A stretch of 64,000 bases of DNA from Hellea sp039977295 (lineage in GTDB: Bacteria; Pseudomonadota; Alphaproteobacteria; Caulobacterales; Maricaulaceae), in contig JBDWDN010000003.1 in NCBI GenBank assembly GCA_039977295.1, positions 248,001 to 312,000 on the forward strand, read 5' to 3'. Positions 8,569 through 15,264 of the stretch are shown here, one piece after another (the stretch's first letter is position 1; each line of letters begins with the position of its first letter). The notes under the pieces were generated by a model, which made no database searches, was not told the origin of the DNA, and saw nothing but the letters and a program-made list of their open reading frames with translations. The position numbers were made by a program, and so were the translations under genes.

Positions 8569-9399
8569 ATGAAAATTAAAGTCGCCACGTGGAATATCAA
8601 CTCTGTTCGTCTTCGGATTGATCAGGTTATTCAGTTTTTAAATGAGCAGCAGCCGGATGTGCTAGGCTTACAAGAAATTAAATGCGAGACGGACTTATTC
8701 CCGAGCCAGCCTTTTATAGATGCGGGCTATGAATTCATCGAAGTTGCGGGGATGAAAGGCTATCACGGCGCGGCGACGGTGTCTAAATTACCGATGACGC
8801 GCCTACTGACAAGTTTTTGCCCTCTTGATCATGCCCGCCACGTCAGCACAAAAGTGATTGCTGGAGATCAAGACTTTGAGTTTCACAACTTTTATATCCC
8901 TGCAGGCGGAGATGTCGCCGACCCCGTTATCAATGATAAGTTCAAACATAAGTTAGATTTTATTGAGAACATGCGCTGTTATTTTTCGGAGCGTTTTGCA
9001 AAAGGTGATGATCAACAGATACTCGTCGGAGATTTCAATATTGCCCCGCATGAAAATGACGTTTGGAGTCACAAGCAGCTTTTAAAGGTCGTCTCTCACA
9101 CTCCGCTCGAAGTTGGTATTTTGGAAACCCTGCGCAAAACCCACGATTTTACAGATTGCTCGCGCCTCTTCGCGGATGATGAGGAAAAGCTTTATAGCTG
9201 GTGGAGTTATCGCGGTAAGGACCCGATGAAAAGCAATCGTGGCCGCCGCCTAGATCACATCTGGGTCAGTCCTGCCTTGAAGCCAGCTGTTGAAGCTGGC
9301 GGCAAAGCCGCCCATGAAATTCATGTGCCTTGCCGCACTTGGGCGGCCAAACCCAGTGACCATGTTCCAATGACTCAGGTCCTAGATTTAAGCGCCTAA
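8569..9399 (+). CDS. xthA: exodeoxyribonuclease III
   Basis: A 276-residue AP endonuclease/3'-5' exonuclease of the ExoIII family. The N-terminus KVATWNINSVRLR carries the conserved Asn, the metal-binding Glu is in LGLQEIKCE (E36), GDFNIAPHENDVW has the Asp-Asn pair, and the C-terminal SDHVPM provides the catalytic Asp-His. It repairs abasic sites and blocked 3' ends. The length matches the E. coli enzyme (268). Its last 12 nt overlap the oppositely oriented lysoplasmalogenase gene. Confidence 0.95.
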   Translation: MKIKVATWNINSVRLRIDQVIQFLNEQQPDVLGLQEIKCETDLFPSQPFIDAGYEFIEVAGMKGYHGAATVSKLPMTRLLTSFCPLDHARHVSTKVIAGDQDFEFHNFYIPAGGDVADPVINDKFKHKLDFIENMRCYFSERFAKGDDQQILVGDFNIAPHENDVWSHKQLLKVVSHTPLEVGILETLRKTHDFTDCSRLFADDEEKLYSWWSYRGKDPMKSNRGRRLDHIWVSPALKPAVEAGGKAAHEIHVPCRTWAAKPSDHVPMTQVLDLSA

Positions 9400-10035
9400 G
9401 GTCTGCGTACTAAGCGCAAACAAGGCCTGTGCCCCGAAATATAACGGCGTGATAGCTAGAGCATTTTTCGGGTTTGGCGTGATAAAACGATCTCTTGCTA
9501 CAAACATGTCTGATATTGCGAACATGATGGCCGCTATTGTCGCAAAGATAAAAGGTGATGTTCGCGGAATCAAAAGCGAAGAAAACACCATTATATATAT
9601 AATTACACAGTAATAGAGAACTGGCCTCTGCATGCTTTTTGGTGTCTTTTTAGTGATATACAGACCGAATAGCACTGGAAGGACAGCGCCGAGACCAATT
9701 ATCGAGTCAACATCATCAGGCAGGGAGATTACCTTTATATTTGAGAACGCAATAATATAAAGAATATGGCCAATAGCAAAAGCCGCCATTCCAGCCTTAA
9801 ACAAAGTCTCAGATTTGCGAGATAGCAAGAAGACATCCCCTACGGCGCAAACAACAAGCCCCGCTAAAATAATTTTCCCGTATTTAGTTTCCAGCGCGCC
9901 GAAATATATGGCCAAGAGAATAAAGCCTAAGGCCGCTATAGGCTTTATAATCGCCTGCACCCTTTCATTTTCTTTCAACTCTGCCATCAGCAAAGCAAGA
10001 ACAATCAGTCCATATAAAAAAAGCGAGACAACCAT
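9388..10035 (-). CDS. YhhN/TMEM86-family lysoplasmalogenase-like membrane protein
   Basis: A 215-residue, roughly eight-helix membrane protein of the YhhN family. The typical motifs are AVGDVFLLSRK near residue 75 and FAISDMFVARDRF near residue 185. Animal TMEM86 proteins of this family hydrolyse the vinyl-ether bond of lysoplasmalogens; the bacterial substrate is less certain. The first hydrophobic segment (LFLYGLIVLALLMAEL) belongs to the family, so the ATG at 10035 is preferred to the internal Met at residue 17. This start codon lies in the loop of a terminator-like hairpin. Confidence 0.8.
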   Translation of the reverse strand: MVVSLFLYGLIVLALLMAELKENERVQAIIKPIAALGFILLAIYFGALETKYGKIILAGLVVCAVGDVFLLSRKSETLFKAGMAAFAIGHILYIIAFSNIKVISLPDDVDSIIGLGAVLPVLFGLYITKKTPKSMQRPVLYYCVIIYIMVFSSLLIPRTSPFIFATIAAIMFAISDMFVARDRFITPNPKNALAITPLYFGAQALFALSTQTLGA

Positions 10036-10045
10036 AGTCTCGCTT
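10016..10045 (-). terminator. terminator hairpin overlapping the lysoplasmalogenase start
   Basis: On the minus strand AAGCGAGAC and GTCTCGCTT form a perfect 9-bp stem with a 7-nt loop, followed by a run of seven T. This looks like the intrinsic terminator of the response-regulator gene. The loop contains the ATG of the next gene, and the T run lies in its codons 5-7. Confidence 0.75.
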
Positions 10046-10074
10046 TAATCAAATTTTGTTAACTATGGGAAGGC

Positions 10075-10782
10075 CTATCCCAATTCTAAGCGGTATCCGC
10101 CAGGCTCTGTCACCAATAATGTCGCGGTGCCTTTCACGGGCTCTATCTTTTGGCGAAGGCGGTAGACATGGGTTTCAAGCGTATGTGTTGTGACGCCAGA
10201 ATTATAGCCCCAGACTTCGTGCAAAAGCTCTTCACGGCCAACAGGTTTGCCGCCCGCGCGGTAGAGATATTTTAAGATGTTCGTTTCTTTCTCTGTCAGG
10301 CGGATATCGCGCTGGGGACGCTCGCCTTCCACTTTTGGCGGAACGAGTTTTTTATAGGCAGGGGCAAATTCATAAGGCCCCACTTGAAATACCGCGTCTT
10401 CGCTTTGTTCAAAGCTACGTAAATGCGCGCGCAAACGCGCTAGCAAAACAGCAAAACGGAAAGGCTTGGTCACGTAATCATTTGCGCCTGAATTTAGGCC
10501 GAGGATCTCATTCATATCGCCGTCATTACCCGTCAGCATGACAATCGGCGCAGCGACATTGGCATTACGCATTAATTGGCAAGCTTCGGTGCCAAGCATA
10601 TCGGGAAGGTCGACATCGAGTAGTATCAGGTCATAACTATTGGCTTTGGCCGCATTTATGCCTTCAGTCGCCGTCCCGACGTCAGTGGTTTCAAATTCAT
10701 CGTAGAGCCCGAATTGCTCTACGAGTTCTTCGCGCAGGTCCTCATCATCATCAATGAGCAAAATACGTTTTTTAACAGCCAT
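10075..10782 (-). CDS. cenR: OmpR-family response regulator, CenR-like
   Basis: A 235-residue two-domain regulator. The receiver domain has acidic residues D11-D13, phospho-acceptor D56 in LILLDVDLPD, the switch Thr in VMLTGND and Lys in VTKPF. The winged-helix DNA-binding domain (about 135-233) reads LTEKETNILKYLYRAGG...THTLETHVYRLRQKIEP. The effector domain and overall form match my recollection of Caulobacter CenR, an essential envelope regulator paired with CenK, so the symbol is provisional. No histidine kinase gene is adjacent. A strong hairpin terminator lies just downstream. Confidence 0.72.
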   Translation of the reverse strand: MAVKKRILLIDDDEDLREELVEQFGLYDEFETTDVGTATEGINAAKANSYDLILLDVDLPDMLGTEACQLMRNANVAAPIVMLTGNDGDMNEILGLNSGANDYVTKPFRFAVLLARLRAHLRSFEQSEDAVFQVGPYEFAPAYKKLVPPKVEGERPQRDIRLTEKETNILKYLYRAGGKPVGREELLHEVWGYNSGVTTHTLETHVYRLRQKIEPVKGTATLLVTEPGGYRLELG

Positions 10783-10891
10783 GAGAATCCCTCTTGATAT
10801 CTCTTTATAAGAATTGCGCGTGTTTAGACTTGTTTACGTTTATAGACTAATGCCAGTTTAATCGCATTACATCACAAAAAAGAGACTAACC

Positions 10892-11398
10892 ATGGGGATT
10901 ATCGTGAACAGCTCTGCCCGCAGTATTACGTTTAGCGGGAAAAACGACCCTTGCCGCATTGGGCGAAAGGGCATGATTGCGGGCGAACAAGGCCGCGAAG
11001 GTGATGAAAAAACGCCGCTGGGCGATTATGCGCTGCGCTTTGGGCTTTACCGCGCCGACAGACTTCCCGCGCCTAATAGTGATTTAACGTTCAGAGCGCT
11101 GCGCGCCAATGATGGGTGGTGCGACGATGTCAATGACCCCGCCTATAACCGCCTTATTCGCCTGCCTTATCCCGCCAGTCACGAAAAGCTTTGGCGCGAA
11201 GACGGCGCTTATGACGTGATTTTAGTGATGAGCCATAATGACAGCCCGCCTCAGCGCAGCCTGGGCAGCGCCGTATTTATTCACGTCGCCCAGCCAGATG
11301 ACCGCCAGACACTGGGCTGCATTGCGCTGGAACCAGAAGTGATGGTGAGATTATTACCGCATTTGAAAACAGGGCTCAAAATTTCAATTCAGGAATAA
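10892..11398 (+). CDS. L,D-transpeptidase-fold (YkuD) protein
   Basis: A 168-residue YkuD-domain protein. The catalytic region reads FIHVAQPDDRQTLGCIAL, with H131 and the nucleophile C143. YkuD enzymes form 3-3 crosslinks in peptidoglycan or attach proteins to it. No signal peptide or membrane anchor is seen in the 168 residues, unlike typical periplasmic L,D-transpeptidases. It therefore belongs to the short signal-less form common in alphaproteobacteria, and its site of action is unclear. It converges on and overlaps the yggS gene by 10 nt. Confidence 0.8.
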   Translation: MGIIVNSSARSITFSGKNDPCRIGRKGMIAGEQGREGDEKTPLGDYALRFGLYRADRLPAPNSDLTFRALRANDGWCDDVNDPAYNRLIRLPYPASHEKLWREDGAYDVILVMSHNDSPPQRSLGSAVFIHVAQPDDRQTLGCIALEPEVMVRLLPHLKTGLKISIQE

Positions 11399-12069
11399 TC
11401 CCGCTCACCAAATAGAGCTGAGCCCACCCTCACATGGGTTGCGCCTAATTCAATTGCGGTTTCGAAATCGCTGCTCATACCCATAGAGATGGTTTTAAGA
11501 CCGTGCTTATCGGCTAGTTTTTTCAGCAGCCAGAAATGCGGGGAGGCAGCTTCGCCGACGGGCGGGATGCACATCAGGCCTTCAGGCATAAGGCCATATT
11601 TTGTTTTTAGGAGCTCAAGAAAACCGCTCACGTCGCGCGGCGCCACCCCAGCCTTTTGGTCTTCCTCGCCCGTATTGACCTGCACTAAGAGGCGCGGCAT
11701 GCGGCCAAGTTTTTCAGCCGCTTTAACCAGCGCTTTGGCAAGTTTTTCTCGGTCAAGGGTTTCAATGACGTCAAATAGTTTTACGGCGTCTTCGGCTTTG
11801 TTTGTTTGCAAAGGCCCGATAAGGCGCAGTTCTATGTCGCTGCGCTGACCTGCAAAGGTATTTTCCCAGCGGGTCTGCGCTTCTTGGACTCGGTTTTCAC
11901 CAAAAACAACTTGCCCCGCCGCCAACATGTCTTGAACGCGCCCGTCAGGCTGCACTTTGGACACAGCTACTAAAACAGGATCATGCCCGCTTCCTGCTAA
12001 CTTGGCAGCGGCGCTCATCCGCTCTAAGATGGAATTTCGTTTTTCAGAAATGGATAATTCAACACTCAT
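11389..12069 (-). CDS. YggS/PLPBP-family pyridoxal phosphate homeostasis protein
   Basis: A 226-residue PLP-binding barrel protein. The PLP lysine is K38 in VLVAVSKVQ, followed by FGENRVQEAQ, IGPLQTNK, VNTGEEDQKAG and the phosphate-binding end GATHVRVGSALFGERDY. The family has no known catalytic activity; it buffers free PLP and affects amino-acid and keto-acid balance. It is divergent from the ThiE-like gene with start codons overlapping by 2 nt, so the two genes share a compact promoter region inside each other's 5' coding ends. Confidence 0.92.
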   Translation of the reverse strand: MSVELSISEKRNSILERMSAAAKLAGSGHDPVLVAVSKVQPDGRVQDMLAAGQVVFGENRVQEAQTRWENTFAGQRSDIELRLIGPLQTNKAEDAVKLFDVIETLDREKLAKALVKAAEKLGRMPRLLVQVNTGEEDQKAGVAPRDVSGFLELLKTKYGLMPEGLMCIPPVGEAASPHFWLLKKLADKHGLKTISMGMSSDFETAIELGATHVRVGSALFGERDYS

Positions 12070-12703
12070 GCGCGCGGCTTACCCTGAATGGGATTATAAG
12101 GGAAGAGATGTCGTGGCGATGGCGGCGACAAAACTCTATGGCGCGCGGCAAAAACCAAGCCGCCTTTCGCCCTATATTTTTATGACAGATCCCGAACGCG
12201 TCGAAAATATTGAGGCCACCGCAGAACAGCTTCCGCGCGGCGCGGCGCTTTTCTATCGGCATTTTGGCAAAGTTGGCCACCGGGCCCAAGCAAAGCGTCT
12301 AAGACAACTGACATTTGAAAATAGCCTGCAATTTCTTATTGGCGACGACCCAGAACTGGCCATCGCAACGGGCGCGGACGGTGTTCATTTTCGCCGCGAT
12401 GTAAATGTGGCCGCGCCTAAGCTCTGGCGTAAACGCTGCCCCGCCTGGATTATTTCAATGGCTGGTATAAAATCGGGACCTTATAAAGGCGATGTCTCTA
12501 TTCTGGATGGCCTGCTCGTCTCATCGGTCTTCCCAAGCCGTAGCCCCAGCGCAGGTAAGCCTATTGGGATCGAGGCGCTTTCTGAAATTGCATGCGCCCT
12601 CCCCGCCCCCATATTTGCCTTGGGCGGCGTAAACAAAGAAACAGCGCCAAAGCTTATCGGCTCAGGCGCTGCTGGATTCGCAGGTATTGGATTCGGTCTT
12701 TAG
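12068..12703 (+). CDS. thiamine phosphate synthase-like (ThiE/TenI) TIM barrel
   Basis: The open frame extends upstream to 11957, but the first 37 codons are antisense to yggS. The ATG at 12068, giving 211 residues, is the better start. The protein has the ThiE/TenI barrel layout: PYIFMTDPERV, a region ending IATGADGVHFRRD, then SSVFPSRSPSAGKPIG and IFALGGVNKETA with GAAGFAGIGFGL as phosphate-binding loops. ThiE couples HMP-PP and THZ-P. This divergent version retains only part of the signature, so a related role (TenI-like or unknown) is possible. The stop overlaps the convergent porin stop. Confidence 0.68.
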   Translation: MRAAYPEWDYKGRDVVAMAATKLYGARQKPSRLSPYIFMTDPERVENIEATAEQLPRGAALFYRHFGKVGHRAQAKRLRQLTFENSLQFLIGDDPELAIATGADGVHFRRDVNVAAPKLWRKRCPAWIISMAGIKSGPYKGDVSILDGLLVSSVFPSRSPSAGKPIGIEALSEIACALPAPIFALGGVNKETAPKLIGSGAAGFAGIGFGL

Positions 12704-14454
12704 AACTTAAAGCCGCCTTCAACAAAGATGGCTGTCGCTTTTTCTTTTTGAGAGCTGACAATATTGCCAGTCGCAAATGGCGTTGTGCGTTCAATATATT
12801 GCACGCCTGTTCCAAGGCTGAACTTATCAAATTCACGCATGACGCCGAAGACAAATTGATCTGATTTCAGATTTACATTCTTATCATTGGCGTGGCCGTA
12901 ACTGGCCGAGAAACCATAAGCCGATGGCTTCCAGGTTATTCCCGCATCATAGGCGGTGTAATCGCCATTGCTCAGCGCATTATTGCTTTGCAGATAAGAA
13001 CCGCCCGCTGTCCAATCGCCGAGCGAGATTTCGAGACCTGTATTCCAAGCTTGAAGATCATCAAAGCCAGCAAGGGCTATTTCGTTCTTCGCCGTAGCGT
13101 AAGTTGCCGTGGCTTCTACATTGAGACCATTTTCAAATTTGCGGTCGATTGAGAGGCCGACCTCCATAACGTCTTTGAGGTCAGGCGCGAGCGTCCCAGA
13201 TTCGTCAGCACTATTTTTGCGCACACAATAATCAACGCCGCAGGCGCGGGCGTTAAAGGCGTAAGACGCGCCAAGCTGCACGCCAAAGCCAATTTGGTCG
13301 CCGAGCAAGCGCGGCGTTGTATAGGTAATTTTCTCAGAGAAGCCAGACGCGTCATTGACGGTTTTAACGCTTTCCAGTCCTGTATAATCCACAGCTGAGT
13401 TAGAGGCATTTACGGCCATAAGGCTCGGCGCGCCAAGGGAGAATAGATAAGCCGCGCCGTCATCGCGGCCTGCGGTAATATCGCCGTAAGAGGTGCGCAG
13501 GAACACATAAGCGCCTTCAAGGGCGACTTGCGTTTCCGTCGCATTACTTGGCCCTGACGTATAAAACTGAGATGTATGTCCGCGAAGGCCGGTGGCAACG
13601 CCGCCGACTAGCGTAGAGCTACAGCCCGCGGTGCCAGGCGGGCAGTCACCCACGCGTCCGCCAAAGCCGCGGCGGTAGCGGTCATAATCTTCGCGCAGCT
13701 CTAAATTTACGCCATATTCCATGCCGCCATCTGTGATGCCGCTCGCTTCAACCTCGAGCCGCCCATGGGCAACAAAGTCAAAGTCTTTTTCGTCTTGGCC
13801 GCTGCGGTCAACAAAAGCGCCGCCAATCTTCATAAAGCCATTCGCGACGATTTCTATTCCGCCCATGCCAAATTTACTCAGCCAGTTCTTACGCGGTTTC
13901 GGGGCGCGCGGCATTGATGAAGGAGGCGCAGAGGCTGCGGGAGCCGGCCGCTGCGCGCGGTACTCTTGGGCCTGGGGCGCTTTATATTCATACTGGCCGC
14001 CCTTTTCGCGCCCAGGGTAATAGGGCTCGGATGAGGTTGTTGAGGCTTTGGGGGCCGCCCCGGCTAAGGCGTCGCCCCCATACGTTTTTGACTCTTCATA
14101 AGTGCTGCTAGATGTGGGCTGATAAGTATAAGATGAGCTTGACGCGGCGCTATCCTTCATCTGGCGGCGCGCGGAGTCTTGTAGAGGGTTGGAAGGGGGT
14201 AAAGGATTAGAGGAGGGTAAAGGATTAGAAACTGGCGCCCCATATATCTCAACATCTACAGCCCCACTATAAGGAGAGCTGACGGGAGGAGCGGGAGTTG
14301 GAGCCGGGGCGGGCGTCTCTGTTTCCCAAGCCTGCTTTTTAGTCTTTTTTGCAAAAGGCGAGCCCGCAGTCTGCGCGCTGGCAACCGTCATCGCGCCAAG
14401 GCCCGTAATGACGAGCGGCACAATAAGGGACTTCCCTCTAATTAAGACCGGCAT
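12700..14454 (-). CDS. porin-like outer-membrane beta-barrel protein
   Basis: A 584-residue protein with a signal peptide (to about AQT at residue 30). A Pro/Ser/Tyr-rich low-complexity linker follows at about 40-190, with repeated SNPLPPSNPL and STYEESKTY-like stretches. A barrel of alternating strands runs from about 200 to the terminal Phe (FVEGGFKF), the usual outer-membrane assembly signal. The barrel resembles general Gram-negative porins (Porin_4). The long disordered N-terminal extension is unusual and could reach into the periplasm or bind peptidoglycan. It is monocistronic with a 228-nt upstream gap. Confidence 0.75.
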   Translation of the reverse strand: MPVLIRGKSLIVPLVITGLGAMTVASAQTAGSPFAKKTKKQAWETETPAPAPTPAPPVSSPYSGAVDVEIYGAPVSNPLPSSNPLPPSNPLQDSARRQMKDSAASSSSYTYQPTSSSTYEESKTYGGDALAGAAPKASTTSSEPYYPGREKGGQYEYKAPQAQEYRAQRPAPAASAPPSSMPRAPKPRKNWLSKFGMGGIEIVANGFMKIGGAFVDRSGQDEKDFDFVAHGRLEVEASGITDGGMEYGVNLELREDYDRYRRGFGGRVGDCPPGTAGCSSTLVGGVATGLRGHTSQFYTSGPSNATETQVALEGAYVFLRTSYGDITAGRDDGAAYLFSLGAPSLMAVNASNSAVDYTGLESVKTVNDASGFSEKITYTTPRLLGDQIGFGVQLGASYAFNARACGVDYCVRKNSADESGTLAPDLKDVMEVGLSIDRKFENGLNVEATATYATAKNEIALAGFDDLQAWNTGLEISLGDWTAGGSYLQSNNALSNGDYTAYDAGITWKPSAYGFSASYGHANDKNVNLKSDQFVFGVMREFDKFSLGTGVQYIERTTPFATGNIVSSQKEKATAIFVEGGFKF

Positions 14455-14495
14455 TAATATCTCCGCATTCCCGCTAAGCGCCTGTAAAGACGCTG

Positions 14496-14547
14496 TTAAC
14501 CATATTCCTTGCCCGTAATGCGGCTAGCTTCCCTAAAAAATGGTTAA
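14496..14547. promoter_or_regulatory. paired TTAACCAT half-sites upstream of porin
   Basis: TTAACCAT at 14496-14503 and its reverse complement at 14540-14547 lie between the divergent porin and DUF3576 genes. TTAACCAT matches the CtrA half-site reported in Caulobacter. The inverted pair is suggestive only. Confidence 0.2.
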
Positions 14548-14682
14548 CAAAAGTTAAAAGGGCACGGTTTTATGGGGTATATTGCAGATTAAGACACCGT
14601 AATTTCCTGACAGCAGGACTAGGCGCGGCGGTTTTAAGTGTTATAACGCCCAAAATGATTTGTATGCTTACGGAGCTACCTA

Positions 14683-15159
14683 ATGACAATTTCACGCACA
14701 CGCGTCCCGGCCCTGCTAATTTCCACAGTGATGGCCTCTGTTTTACTAACAGGCTGCGGCACACTTGGTATCGGCAAAAGCAAAACAAGTAACAAAGCCA
14801 AAGCCCGCGCCATCTCTCAGGCCCAAGCGCCAAATATGGGCGTAAACTCTTATCTTTGGCGTGCCTCACTTGAGACGCTTAATTTCATGCCGCTCGCGCA
14901 AGTCGATCCTTTTGGCGGCGTTATCGTCACAGATTGGTATGCCAGCGCCGAAGCGCCAAATGAGCGTTTCAAAGCCAATGTTTACATCCTCGACACAAAT
15001 CTACGCGCTGACGCTCTAAAGACATCCATCTTTAAGCAAACCCGCACCGCTGGCGGCTGGACAGACTCATCCGTTGACGCAGATACAGCGCGCCAAATTG
15101 AGAACGCCATCCTCACACGCGCGCGTCAACTCTATATCTCGACTGTCGATAGTCAGTAA
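14683..15159 (+). CDS. DUF3576 lipoprotein
   Basis: A 158-residue lipoprotein: signal segment VPALLISTVMASVLLTGC with a lipobox LTGC, then a compact domain (NSYLWRASLETLNFMPLAQVDPFGGVIVTDWYA) characteristic of DUF3576. Genes of this family commonly stand upstream of leuS-lptE-holA in alphaproteobacteria, as here. Function is unknown; envelope localisation and neighbour lptE suggest an outer-membrane or periplasmic role. An intrinsic terminator follows. Confidence 0.85.
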   Translation: MTISRTRVPALLISTVMASVLLTGCGTLGIGKSKTSNKAKARAISQAQAPNMGVNSYLWRASLETLNFMPLAQVDPFGGVIVTDWYASAEAPNERFKANVYILDTNLRADALKTSIFKQTRTAGGWTDSSVDADTARQIENAILTRARQLYISTVDSQ

Positions 15160-15185
15160 ACCAGCCTCAAATAATTTAAGAAAAG

Positions 15186-15209
15186 AGGTCTCGAATGAGG
15201 CCTTTTTTT
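15186..15209 (+). terminator. intrinsic terminator after DUF3576 gene
   Basis: AGGTCTC and GAGGCCT pair (one T-G wobble) around a GAAT loop, followed by seven T. It lies between the DUF3576 stop and the leuS start and separates the two transcripts. Confidence 0.75.
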
Positions 15210-15264
15210 GTGGGATGTCTCTGTTATAGATTGCCCTTCAAATTTTGACGTTAAGAGCCATGCC

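Noticed and set aside
11957..12067. Upstream extension of the ThiE-like gene
   Set aside because: It is antisense to yggS coding sequence and has no ThiE-like features.
15208..15264. N-terminal extension of leuS
   Set aside because: The extra 19 residues lie over the terminator T run and match no synthetase; the ATG at 15265 gives the family start.
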